From Clostridiaceae bacterium (GTDB taxonomy: Bacteria; Bacillota; Clostridia; Peptostreptococcales; Peptostreptococcaceae), in NCBI GenBank assembly GCA_902362365.1, contig CABIVQ010000005.1:1-64000 (forward strand): a stretch of 64,000 nt of DNA, written 5' to 3'. The position numbers were made by a program, and so were the translations under genes. A model generated the notes under the pieces. That model made no database searches, had not been told where the DNA came from, and saw only the letters and a program-made list of their open reading frames with translations. This document shows positions 43,763 to 52,323 of the stretch, piece by piece; position 1 is the stretch's first letter; each line of letters opens with the position of its first letter.

Positions 43763-43999
43763 TATTTCATATCCCCCTCAAATTTAAATGTTTTGGTGTA
43801 ATTAAATGATAATTAACACCATATATAACCCCTAGTCATATTTTTATTTATATTATTATACAATTTATTCCAATTAATAGCAATCTAATGTATAAGTTCA
43901 TATTATATAACAATTGCGAACTTGATTGTATTATATAAGATATTCAATTATTTTCCAATTACAAAATATTTTCATTAATTTGAAGTAAAGTTCCTTATT

Positions 44000-44096
44000 T
44001 TAGATTAACTCAATAAATCTATTTCTAATAGTGGTTCTAGTTACATATGTATCTTTAGTAGCTACATTCACTAGCATATCTTTAATTCGGTCACAT
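44000..44096 (-). pseudogene. Short HTH-like remnant
   Basis: About 31 codons, no start, reading IKDMLVNVATKDTYVTRTTIRNRFIELI then TAA. It looks like the end of a helix-turn-helix protein. The rest of 43763-44000 holds nothing clear. Confidence 0.3.
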
Positions 44097-44099
44097 TTT

Positions 44100-44555
44100 T
44101 TATTTTTTCAATGATAAAGTACAATCTCCATCATCATTATCAATTTCAAAAATAGATTTATCTTTACTTATTTTAGAATTTTCAATAGGTTCAAAGTCAA
44201 AATCTGAGCGATTTATTTCTATGTATGTAATAATTTTTTTAGAATTTACAAATGCAATTATATTAATTCCATCATTATATTCCATATTAAGTTTACTATT
44301 ATATCTCTTAACACCATCTTTTTTTAATATTTCTTTACTATCTGTATACGGTGTAAATAGGTAAATTTCATCCCATTCAAAGTTAGTAACTTTAGAAAAA
44401 TCTATTTCTTTAGAACTCTGAACTACTTTAATTACCTCATTCTTTAATTCAATATCTTCTTTAACTTTGTGTGAATTATAATACTCCCACCATATATATC
44501 CAATTAATATTGTTAAAGCTAATACCAAAATCATAACTATACTCTTCTTTTTCAT
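44100..44555 (-). CDS. Membrane-anchored small protein, unknown
   Basis: 151 residues. One N-terminal membrane anchor (KKSIVMILVLALTILIGYIW), then a soluble domain with VVQSSKEIDFSKVTNFEWDEIYLFTPYTD, read as EIDFSKVTNFEWDEIYLF. This matches a recurring clostridial extracytoplasmic motif of unknown function, seen in short surface proteins. GGGGG precedes ATG. Single gene. Confidence 0.65.
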   Translation of the reverse strand: MKKKSIVMILVLALTILIGYIWWEYYNSHKVKEDIELKNEVIKVVQSSKEIDFSKVTNFEWDEIYLFTPYTDSKEILKKDGVKRYNSKLNMEYNDGINIIAFVNSKKIITYIEINRSDFDFEPIENSKISKDKSIFEIDNDDGDCTLSLKK

Positions 44556-44740
44556 ATGTCTTATCCCCCTATGAATTAATAATTTATAATGGTTTTTAAA
44601 CCTTTACTCTATTATATACTTAATTCAAACCTTTTTCTAAAATACTTTAATATAGTCTAAAAAATAAACCTTCTATACTTATATCAAGAAAGTAATAAAT
44701 AAACTACTTTCAAAACAAACTTTATAAGGAGGTAATTTAT

Positions 44741-44959
44741 ATGGCTGTTTCAGAAATTAAAAATCCATCAAGTTTAAAAATAAAACTAAGCTTAGGTTTA
44801 GTAGATGGAAAAGCAAAAACAAGAAGTAAATCTTACTCTTATTTAAAACATGATGCAAACCTTCAAGATGTATATGATGTTGGAGAAGCTTTAATGGGAC
44901 TTCAAAAACATGATGTAACTGACATCATAAAAATAGACAACACAACACTTAATGCATAG
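44741..44959 (+). CDS. DUF1659 protein
   Basis: 72 residues, matching DUF1659: LGLVDGKAKTRSKSYSYLK then DVYDVGEALMGLQKHDVTDI. Perfect AAGGAGGT ribosome-binding site. It forms a small operon with DUF2922 (36 bases later) and YvrJ. The trio is common in Clostridia and Bacilli, and its function is unknown. Confidence 0.88.
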   Translation: MAVSEIKNPSSLKIKLSLGLVDGKAKTRSKSYSYLKHDANLQDVYDVGEALMGLQKHDVTDIIKIDNTTLNA

Positions 44960-44995
44960 TCTATTGTTTTTAATTTAAGAAAGGAGGAATTTTAA

Positions 44996-45226
44996 ATGGA
45001 AACTTCTACAAATTTAATAATGACGTTTATAAATCAAGGTAACTCAAAAGTATCTTTATCTGTACAAGATCCTAGAGAAGATATAACCGAAGCTGAAATA
45101 AAAGAAGCTATGGAATTAGTTGTATCTAAGAATATCTTCGCACCAAATGGATTAGATTTAGTATCTGCAGTAGATGCAAAAGTTGTTGTTACAGAAACAA
45201 CTCCATTTGACTTAGTTATCGGATAA
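44996..45226 (+). CDS. DUF2922 protein
   Basis: 76 residues, matching DUF2922: NLIMTFINQGNSKVSLSVQDPRED, cut here as LIMTFINQGNSKVSL, then TEAEIKEAMELVV and VVVTETTPFDLVI at the end. AAAGGAGGAAT precedes ATG. Co-transcribed with the DUF1659 gene; a terminator follows before yvrJ. Confidence 0.88.
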   Translation: METSTNLIMTFINQGNSKVSLSVQDPREDITEAEIKEAMELVVSKNIFAPNGLDLVSAVDAKVVVTETTPFDLVIG

Positions 45227-45242
45227 AACCATATAACTAATA

Positions 45243-45286
45243 AAGACTATGCTTTAAAACTTATCTTTTAAGCATAGTCTTTTTTC
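45243..45286 (+). terminator. Terminator between DUF2922 and YvrJ
   Basis: AAGACTATGCTTTAAAA/TTTTAAGCATAGTCTT hairpin with T-run. Confidence 0.85.
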
Positions 45287-45316
45287 ATAAAATTATATTG
45301 AAAGGTTGTGTTTATA

Positions 45317-45463
45317 ATGAATTCTGAAATTCAAACTCTGATAGCTTCTGTTGGCTTTCCTATAGCCCTTAGCATGTATTTACTTGTTAGGATAGAAGGT
45401 AAGCTTCAGGCTCTATCCGATAGTATCAATGAATTATCTAAAAATATAATAAGTATGAAATAA
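45317..45463 (+). CDS. YvrJ family protein
   Basis: 48 residues. The family pattern is clear: a membrane segment with the conserved Gly-Phe-Pro (IASVGFPIALSMYLLVRIE), then the coiled tail LQALSDSINELSKNI. It is short but has the usual size. GAAAGGTTG lies upstream. It completes the DUF1659-DUF2922-YvrJ set; the family role is unknown. Confidence 0.85.
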   Translation: MNSEIQTLIASVGFPIALSMYLLVRIEGKLQALSDSINELSKNIISMK

Positions 45464-45518
45464 GGGGGGTGCTAAGTGCAACCTCCTTATTGTTTATTTA
45501 AATTCTATTCTGTGTATT

Positions 45519-46358
45519 TTAAAATCTATTTTTATTAAAATTAGATGGTACCCAAGGACATTTCTCTTCTACTTCCTTATTATACTCCTCAAGCTTTCTC
45601 ATTTGCTCTACAACATGAGTTAAGTTCATTCTTTTAACCATTTGCTCAATAAGCTCTGCACCTTCATTAGCTAATCTATTTCTAGTTTCTTCATCTGGTA
45701 CAGCAGTTGTACTCATATGATCTCCTTTTTCTTTGAAATAATATCCTATAGAGCCACTTTGATATGCCATTCCAAATATATCATCAAACTCTTTACAAGA
45801 TTGTGGATTTGTATGTTCATATTTTGTTGTAAGTGGAACATCATTAAGTCTATTCATAATTTTATAAGCACCAACACTAATAGCATGGAAACTATTCATA
45901 GACTTAAATAAGTCTTGAGCATTTTTCATTACATGCATTGTCATATCCATATATAATATAGGAACTCCTGTTTCATCCATAAAATCTCTTATCATTGGAC
46001 TACATGTCATGTGAGCTGGTCCATGGAAACTTATATAAATTTGACGTTTAAATCCTAATCTTAATAAGTTTCTTGCTATTGCTCCAAGATAATCTATTCC
46101 TTCTCTAACACTTACTTGAACTGTTCCTCTTCCACTTGCAGTAGCTCCTGCATAAAAATATGGAAGACCAGTTAATACTAAACCATCACAAGCCTCTGCC
46201 ATTTTTACTGCATAAGCTTCACTAATAGTAGTTTCACAATCTAGTGGAAATCCTCCATGAAGTTCCACTGTTCCAACTGGAACTATAATAATATCATTTC
46301 TTGATAGATACTCTTCAACTTCATCATTAAGCATCTTAGGTAATATTCTTGTACGCAT
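45519..46358 (-). CDS. Creatininase family amidohydrolase
   Basis: 279 residues. N-terminal IIVPVGTVELHGGFPLDCETTIS carries the family's metal ligands (Glu and His of ELHGG, Asp of LDCE), with a later His in YISFHGPAHMTC near residue 113 where family members have NGHGGN. It likely opens a cyclic amide or hydrolyses an amide using two metals; creatinine itself is not proven. Last of three leftward genes with the amidohydrolase and the symporter. Confidence 0.85.
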   Translation of the reverse strand: MRTRILPKMLNDEVEEYLSRNDIIIVPVGTVELHGGFPLDCETTISEAYAVKMAEACDGLVLTGLPYFYAGATASGRGTVQVSVREGIDYLGAIARNLLRLGFKRQIYISFHGPAHMTCSPMIRDFMDETGVPILYMDMTMHVMKNAQDLFKSMNSFHAISVGAYKIMNRLNDVPLTTKYEHTNPQSCKEFDDIFGMAYQSGSIGYYFKEKGDHMSTTAVPDEETRNRLANEGAELIEQMVKRMNLTHVVEQMRKLEEYNKEVEEKCPWVPSNFNKNRF

Positions 46359-46372
46359 TTTTATCCCCCTAC

Positions 46373-47242
46373 TTATAAGTTAAATAATTTAACTGCATTT
46401 TTATTACAAATATTCTCATAAGTTTCTTTATCTAAAGAACCTTCTTCATACTTTTCATCAAGCCACTTTCCAAGTGGAAATTCCATTTCATTATTAACCA
46501 TATCAGTTCCAAATAATAATCTATCATTGTATTTCTTTAAAAAATTTAATCCAAACTCTTCATCACGCATAATAGCACAACCACCACTATTTGCAGATAA
46601 ATCACCATATAAGTTAGGATATTTTTCAAATAAATATGGTAGTCTACCTCCTAAAGTAACCTTGCCACTTCCCCATTTCATTCTTTCTTCTAAAGAATCA
46701 CCTGGGTCTTTGCTTATTTCATGCCAAAATGGTTGACTATGACCAATAAACTTTAATTTAGGATACTTCTTTAATGCTTCTTCTAACATGAAAAGACCAC
46801 TATCATCTACAATACCATACTGATATCCTTCTTTTGGACTCATATGAAATAAAATAGGTAAATCTAATTTTTCTGCAGCTTCAAATACTTTTTGTATAAA
46901 GGTATCATTTAATTTACGATTAATCATAAATTCTCCAATACCAACTGCACCTTGTTCTTTGTATAAACTTAATCTTTCATATATACTATCTTCATTATTA
47001 TAATCTAAATTACACATCCAAACATATTTATCTTTAAATATTTCACATGTTTTTCTACATTCGTCATTATAACCAATTGGCATCATTGAATTATTGCTTT
47101 CTCCAGATGACATTAGAATGCCTTTTTCAATGTTTAATTTATCTAAGTGAGGTATCATATTTTCTGCACTTGAAATAAACATCTTATCAGTTTTAGGATA
47201 TTGATTTAAAGTTAAATGAAGATGGATATCTATTTTTTTCAT
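46373..47242 (-). CDS. Amidohydrolase_2-type metal-dependent hydrolase
   Basis: 289 residues, TIM-barrel with the HxH pair in IDIHLHL near residue 5, a strand-six His in FIGHSQPFWHE near 168 and the strand-eight Asp in LLFGTDMVNNE near 244, plus LPILFHMSPKE near 130. This is the layout of Amidohydro_2 enzymes (decarboxylases or hydrolases of cyclic acids). 15 bases from the creatininase-like gene; same transcript. Confidence 0.87.
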   Translation of the reverse strand: MKKIDIHLHLTLNQYPKTDKMFISSAENMIPHLDKLNIEKGILMSSGESNNSMMPIGYNDECRKTCEIFKDKYVWMCNLDYNNEDSIYERLSLYKEQGAVGIGEFMINRKLNDTFIQKVFEAAEKLDLPILFHMSPKEGYQYGIVDDSGLFMLEEALKKYPKLKFIGHSQPFWHEISKDPGDSLEERMKWGSGKVTLGGRLPYLFEKYPNLYGDLSANSGGCAIMRDEEFGLNFLKKYNDRLLFGTDMVNNEMEFPLGKWLDEKYEEGSLDKETYENICNKNAVKLFNL

Positions 47243-47245
47243 ATT

Positions 47246-48646
47246 TTATAAATTCCCCACTTCTTTAATGTTTTTCTCTCTTTTTTGTTTTAATGCATAA
47301 TACATCTCTTCTGTTTTACCTTTACTAAGATTGAATATAAGTCCAATTCCTATTACTTGTAATACACAAGTTATAACTGGAAGTAATGTTACAAGAGTAT
47401 ATATACCATTTACAGCTTCTGCAGTTTGTACTACACCACTTCCTGATACATATCCAATAGCACCTAATCCAAATGATACAAATGCAGATGCAACAGTTGA
47501 ACCTATTTTTCTACTAAATGTATATAAAGAGTACATAGAACCATCACTACGTTCATTAAATTTCCATTCGCTATAATCAAGACAATCTGTAACTAATGCC
47601 CAAATTAACATAGTAAATACAGTCTGACCAATCATAGCTATTAAATATAGCGCTGAGTATACATATACATTCTTTATTTCAACTACAAATGGAATAACAC
47701 TAAATACAGTACTAAATAAAATTCCTGCCATTAAAGTTGCCTTTTTACCATACTTTTCAACAAGCTTTGGAACAAGTGGGAAACAAACTAAAAGAATTGG
47801 TAATGATGCAAAACTAAGTAAAGTCATTATAGAAGTATTTTGATAATACTCTTTAAATATGTAACTTCTTATTTGACTAGAACCAGTTATATAAAGCATA
47901 CTACCAATAGTCGCTATCATAACTCCTATTAATGGTCTATTTTTTACAACTGCTTTTAAAACATTTCCATAATTAAACTTCTCATTATTTTCTTTCTTTT
48001 CAACACGAACACGCTCTTCTGTATTTTTTAATAAAATAGAATAACTAATAATACTTAAAATACCAAATATAATTCCTAATAATGCAAATCTCTCTGGTAT
48101 AATATTACTATTTGAATCAAAGCATATAATAGGTACAAAAGATAAAGCCCCTATACCAACAAGTGTACCACCTATACTTCTTGCTCTTGATAACTTACTT
48201 CTATCAATTGGATCTGTACTAACAACATTTGCCATAGCTCCAAAAGGCATTGAAGTTCCTGTATAACTCATTCCATATAATACATATACAAATGCTACCC
48301 AAGCATGTAATGCAACTCCAGTAAATGGAACCTTAATGAAACATAATACTCCTGATAATGCTAGTGGCACCATAAAAATTTTAATCCATGGTTTAAACTT
48401 ATCTCCTGATTTTCCAATCATCCATCTATCTGGAAAAGATCCCATAATTGGGTCATTGATAGCGTCCCATAATCTAGCTGCTAAGAATAATGTCCCCATC
48501 CATGCACTACTAATTCCTAATACATAAGTACAGAATATTAAAAAGTATGCATCTACAAATAAATTTACAAAACTCCCTGCCATGTCTCCAAATACATAAC
48601 CTATTTCATCCTTTTTTCCAAAAGGACGTACACTTTTGTTTACCAT
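47246..48646 (-). CDS. GPH-type sodium/proton symporter
   Basis: 466 residues and about 12 membrane helices. The glycoside-pentoside-hexuronide family features are AARLWDAINDPIMGSFPDR near residue 55-73 (family loop AR-WDAINDP-MG) and ALVTDCLDYSEWKFNERSDG near 350-370. It takes up a sugar- or glycoside-like substrate with a cation. Three bases upstream of the amidohydrolase; first gene of the operon. Confidence 0.9.
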   Translation of the reverse strand: MVNKSVRPFGKKDEIGYVFGDMAGSFVNLFVDAYFLIFCTYVLGISSAWMGTLFLAARLWDAINDPIMGSFPDRWMIGKSGDKFKPWIKIFMVPLALSGVLCFIKVPFTGVALHAWVAFVYVLYGMSYTGTSMPFGAMANVVSTDPIDRSKLSRARSIGGTLVGIGALSFVPIICFDSNSNIIPERFALLGIIFGILSIISYSILLKNTEERVRVEKKENNEKFNYGNVLKAVVKNRPLIGVMIATIGSMLYITGSSQIRSYIFKEYYQNTSIMTLLSFASLPILLVCFPLVPKLVEKYGKKATLMAGILFSTVFSVIPFVVEIKNVYVYSALYLIAMIGQTVFTMLIWALVTDCLDYSEWKFNERSDGSMYSLYTFSRKIGSTVASAFVSFGLGAIGYVSGSGVVQTAEAVNGIYTLVTLLPVITCVLQVIGIGLIFNLSKGKTEEMYYALKQKREKNIKEVGNL

Positions 48647-48681
48647 ATATATCTTCCCCCTAAATAATTTAATGATGTTTA

Positions 48682-48696
48682 GTAAAACGTTTACAA
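48682..48696 (-). promoter_or_regulatory. cre-like site upstream of the symporter operon
   Basis: TTGTAAACGTTTTAC on the minus strand matches the catabolite-repression consensus WTGNAANCGNWNNCW at all but one position. It lies between the symporter start and the divergent AraC gene. Confidence 0.55.
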
Positions 48697-48830
48697 ATCT
48701 ATAATAATCTATTTTATTTGCAATTTAAATTGCATAATTTACAAAAAACATTGCAAATATTACATAAAGTCGTTACTATTATTAGTAATTAGTGATTTAA
48801 ATTTTATTAATTTAATAGGAGAAATTATAT

Positions 48831-49811
48831 ATGAAACTTTCTGAAATTAAGGAGCTAATGAGATTAAACAAGATAAGTGTTATAAATGATACAGAAATTC
48901 TTAATAAAATAGTAAATCAAAAAAGAACAGATTTTTTAGGCATACTGGCAGACGATGGAAGCTACATTGGATATAAAGATATAGAAATGAATAGCTCATT
49001 TATTGATGCACATGATATGATTGATTCTGAAAAAGACACTGTAACTTTACATAATCATGGATTTTATGAAATAATCTTTTGTAAGTCTGGAAATATTCAA
49101 TATTTAATAGAAGACAAACGATACAATATTCAAAATGGAAATATAATCATTATTCCACCTGGAGCTTCTCATCGTCCACTGCTACGTGAAACATCAAAAG
49201 AAAATTATCATCGTACAGTAATATGGATTAATTCAAATTTCTATAATCAGTGTAGTAAAATGCTTAAGTTAACTGAAAAAGTTGAACATGATCCAATGCT
49301 AAATGGTCACTATGTTCTTCAAACATCTGGCACACTTTACTTACAAGTAGAACAAATAATCGAACTTTTACTTCAAGAAAAAGCTAATCCAAATCCATCT
49401 AGCGAATTTTTCTGTTATAGCTTATTTGTTCAGTTATATTGTTTATTTTATAGAGCTCATTGCTATAAGAATGTATCTTATTCAAAACCTGAAAAAACTA
49501 TATTGCTAGATGAGATACTACACTATATATCAAATAACTTATCACAAAAAATCACTATTAAATCTATTGCTGAGCACTTTCATATAAGTGAATCTAGTGT
49601 TAATCAACTATTTAAAAAGAATTTTGATACTAGTGTATATAAATTAATAACACAAAAAAGACTTACAACATCTAAAAAACTAATTATGGAGAATGTGCCT
49701 TTAAAAGAAATTCCACATCAATGTGGTTTTTCAGATTACTCTGTATTCTATAAAGCATTTATTAAAGAGTATAAAATATCACCAAAGGAATTTAAAAATT
49801 ATAATATATAA
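48831..49811 (+). CDS. AraC family transcription regulator
   Basis: 326 residues. The N-terminal cupin-like sensing part is near residues 60-110 (TLHNHGFYEIIFCKSGNIQY then GNIIIIPPGASHRP). The C-terminal double helix-turn-helix has KITIKSIAEHFHISESSVNQLFK near 232 and the second-helix signature IPHQCGFSDYSVFYKAFIKEYKISPKEF near 295, cut here as CGFSDYSVFYKAF. It is divergent from the symporter operon and likely its inducer-responsive activator. A terminator follows. Confidence 0.9.
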   Translation: MKLSEIKELMRLNKISVINDTEILNKIVNQKRTDFLGILADDGSYIGYKDIEMNSSFIDAHDMIDSEKDTVTLHNHGFYEIIFCKSGNIQYLIEDKRYNIQNGNIIIIPPGASHRPLLRETSKENYHRTVIWINSNFYNQCSKMLKLTEKVEHDPMLNGHYVLQTSGTLYLQVEQIIELLLQEKANPNPSSEFFCYSLFVQLYCLFYRAHCYKNVSYSKPEKTILLDEILHYISNNLSQKITIKSIAEHFHISESSVNQLFKKNFDTSVYKLITQKRLTTSKKLIMENVPLKEIPHQCGFSDYSVFYKAFIKEYKISPKEFKNYNI

Positions 49812-49814
49812 AAA

Positions 49815-49848
49815 ACTGCAGGCAGATTTATATTAAATCTACCTGCAG
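49815..49848 (+). terminator. Terminator after araC-type gene
   Basis: CTGCAGGCAGATTT/AAATCTACCTGCAG near-perfect arms around ATATT. Between 49849 and 50037 nothing else is seen. Confidence 0.85.
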
Positions 49849-50037
49849 CTTATACTTTATTGATATCTTTTAAGTATATTTTCTTGCTCATTGCCTCACA
49901 CCTATTCCGCAGTACAACTTATTTTAGCTGGTTGACTTATGCGTTGTGAGTACTATTAGTATATAGTATGTTTTTACTAGTTACTATGTTCATATTAGTT
50001 AAACATAGTAACCAATATTTTATTAAGTTCCTATATA

Positions 50038-50607
50038 TTATTTTGCTCCAGAATTATCAAGTTCTTGTGCTTTACCAAAAATAAGTCCCATAAAACTTTC
50101 ATCTTCACTATCTATTTTCCACTCTTTATCAACCTTAGATAAAGTTACAGTTCCAGTTCTAGTTTCAACTTTTCCACTCTTAACTTTTTCAAGGATACTA
50201 TTACTCATATCTTCATCGCTCATCTCTACACCGCTAAATGCATTAGCTAAACTCTCCTCTAATAATTCTAAGATAATATTTGAAAAATTAAGTCCACTTA
50301 CTTCTACTTCAACAGTTGCCTTATCTTTATCTATATTTTCAGATAATACTTTTGCATCTATCTTTGAAAGATATAACTTCATAGCTTCATCCATTTTAGG
50401 ATCTACTTCAGTTTCATCATCACTTTCAGTACCAGCATCTGTAGATTCTACACTTTCTAAAAGATACTCAGTAACTTCAGCATTTTCACCTTTTTTTATT
50501 TCCTCAAAATAATTGTTTACAACTTCAGTTGGACTCGTTGTTGCACATCCTGTAACTATAAACATTGATAAAACTACCATCATCATAATTTTTAATTTGT
50601 TCTTCAT
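50038..50607 (-). CDS. Lipoprotein, DUF4878/5105-like
   Basis: 189 residues from ATG at 50607, behind GGGAGAATATT. Signal peptide with lipobox VTGC at about Cys21. The mature domain begins SPTEVVNNYFEEIKKGE, the usual start of small NTF2-like surface domains, and ends WKIDSEDESFMGL. An acidic linker (TESDDETEVDPKMDE) sits inside. It is probably an exported stress or binding lipoprotein. Its leader is nearly identical to that of the next gene upstream. Confidence 0.78.
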   Translation of the reverse strand: MKNKLKIMMMVVLSMFIVTGCATTSPTEVVNNYFEEIKKGENAEVTEYLLESVESTDAGTESDDETEVDPKMDEAMKLYLSKIDAKVLSENIDKDKATVEVEVSGLNFSNIILELLEESLANAFSGVEMSDEDMSNSILEKVKSGKVETRTGTVTLSKVDKEWKIDSEDESFMGLIFGKAQELDNSGAK

Positions 50608-50629
50608 AATATTCTCCCTCATAATAGAA

Positions 50630-51451
50630 CTATTTGTTTTCAAACCAATCAGTTGTTACAACTATACTTTCAACACCTTCTTCAAATGGTGAAAGCTTCA
50701 CCTTTTGCTTAGATTTTGCATCAAAGTTTTCTAAGAATATAATGTCATCTCCTATTACTATACCATCTTTATCCTTGTATTGAACGTTGTATGATAAGTT
50801 TTTAAAATCTATATCAGATGTATTTTCTACAATAGTACTAAACTCTACATATCCAAATTCATCAGTTTTCTTTTCAAAAGTCATTTCACTTGCTAATTTA
50901 TCAGCGAATTCCTGTGACTCATTTTCTTTATTTATAATAGTTGCTTGTTCTTTAAAATCCTTATATGTTTGTTGATGATCATCTTTTATCTTTACTCCAT
51001 AATCGTCAACCATTGCTATTAGTGCTGGTTTTCTTAATTTATCTGATTCTTCTTGGTGCTTGTATTGTAAATCATAGTCATTTGTTTTTTGAGCTTCAAT
51101 TTGCTTTTTAGCTCCTTCTATGTAATTATCAGCAATTTCCTTTAAATCTTTATCTTTTATTCCTTCTTTATTTTTTTCTAATGCTTCTATTTCATTTTCT
51201 AAAATTTTTATAGTATCCTCTGTATACTGCTCCTGTGTATAAGATGTATTTGTAGCAAATTTTTTCTCTAACTTATTTTGCTCATCCCATCTTTTGTTTA
51301 TAGCTTTTTCAAAGCTACTTATAAATGCTTCATCAGTGGCTACTTCTTGATTTTGATTATTTGAAGTATTATTTGTGCTTGAACAGCCTACTATTCCAAC
51401 TGATGTCATTGTTAATAGCGCTAAGACTATAACTTTACTTCTTAGTTTCAT
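50630..51451 (-). CDS. Lipoprotein with C-terminal FxLYD-like domain
   Basis: 273 residues from ATG at 51451 (GGGAGAATATT upstream). Lipobox IVGC near Cys23. A long helical region follows (NKLEKKFATNTSYTQEQY and EIEALEKNKEGIKDKDLKEI), then a C-terminal beta domain from about residue 190: YVEFSTIVENTSDIDFKNLS, then VQYKDKDGIVIGDD. These are FxLYD-type repeats. It precedes the 50038 lipoprotein on the same strand by 22 bases, so both are co-expressed on the outer membrane face. Confidence 0.82.
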   Translation of the reverse strand: MKLRSKVIVLALLTMTSVGIVGCSSTNNTSNNQNQEVATDEAFISSFEKAINKRWDEQNKLEKKFATNTSYTQEQYTEDTIKILENEIEALEKNKEGIKDKDLKEIADNYIEGAKKQIEAQKTNDYDLQYKHQEESDKLRKPALIAMVDDYGVKIKDDHQQTYKDFKEQATIINKENESQEFADKLASEMTFEKKTDEFGYVEFSTIVENTSDIDFKNLSYNVQYKDKDGIVIGDDIIFLENFDAKSKQKVKLSPFEEGVESIVVTTDWFENK

Positions 51452-51606
51452 AATATTCTCCCTCACAAAAATTTTTTAAGATTTTTTATATAATTTAATC
51501 ACAATTTTAATTATACATATGTTATATGTCGTTTTTTGTAAAAAGTTGTAGGCTTTTACCAATTTTTTTAGAAAATATGTAAAGTTTTCTTCATTCATAA
51601 TAAAAA

Positions 51607-51628
51607 AGAATCAGATTTCTCTGACTCT
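51607..51628 (-). terminator. Terminator-like hairpin ahead of the lipoprotein pair
   Basis: AGAATCAGA/TCTGACTCT with TTTC loop and a T-run on the minus strand; it insulates the leftward lipoprotein genes. Confidence 0.5.
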
Positions 51629-51762
51629 TGTATCTATGCAACATATAATGTATTATTCGTTCATAGTGCTAAGGCCCTTCTTTGTATTAGCTGCTATCTA
51701 TTATGAATAATTTACCGTATATCGAAGAAAATAAATCTAAATACTATGTAGGAGTAGTAATT

Positions 51763-52188
51763 ATGGCATATGTATATAGATTTTTAGACTACAGAACTAA
51801 GGATATTATTTATGTAGGTAAAACTAAGAGACCACTTGAGACTAGAATGTATGAGCACTTTTATAAAGGCGGGCATCTTCCTAGTAAGTGCTATAATTCA
51901 GTAGGTAGAATAGAGTATATAACTTGTAAAACTGAAGCTGATGCAATTTTAGTAGAAAACTATTTTATTAATAAGTATAAACCAAGGTACAATACACAGG
52001 ATAAGGTTCAAAGCCCTTTGACAGTTAGTATTGATGTTAAAGATAATTGGAAGTTGTTTAAAGTATTGAAAAAAGGGTTTACTTTTACTCCGCCTAAGAT
52101 TCCTAGTGTTGCTGTTTTTTTATTTTGGGGATTTATGACTTATTTCTTTTTACTAGGAGTTGCTTGGTACATAAAAGGCAGGCATTGA
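51763..52188 (+). CDS. Membrane-tethered GIY-YIG domain protein
   Basis: 141 residues from ATG at 51763, chosen because GTAGGAG lies nine bases upstream and the domain starts right there; a longer frame to 51703 has no such site. The GIY-YIG core is YVYRFLDYRTKDIIYVGKTK at residues 3-22, with Arg in RPLETRMYEH and a late Glu. After ~100 residues a hydrophobic helix (VAVFLFWGFMTYFFLLGVAW) follows. A membrane anchor on a GIY-YIG domain is unusual. Substrate unknown. Confidence 0.8.
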   Translation: MAYVYRFLDYRTKDIIYVGKTKRPLETRMYEHFYKGGHLPSKCYNSVGRIEYITCKTEADAILVENYFINKYKPRYNTQDKVQSPLTVSIDVKDNWKLFKVLKKGFTFTPPKIPSVAVFLFWGFMTYFFLLGVAWYIKGRH

Positions 52189-52203
52189 GGCCTGCTTTTT
52201 TTA
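52171..52203 (+). terminator. Terminator overlapping the GIY-YIG stop
   Basis: AAAAGGCAGGC/GCCTGCTTTTTTT hairpin spanning the stop codon. Confidence 0.85.
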
Positions 52204-52323
52204 GTGGAGCTATTTTCATAAGGTTTCTATATTGACAGTTTTGCAATAAAGTTATAATATCAATAGGATTATAGTTTTTTTATATTTGGATAATCGTAAA
52301 ATTAAAATAAAGGATGATAAAAA

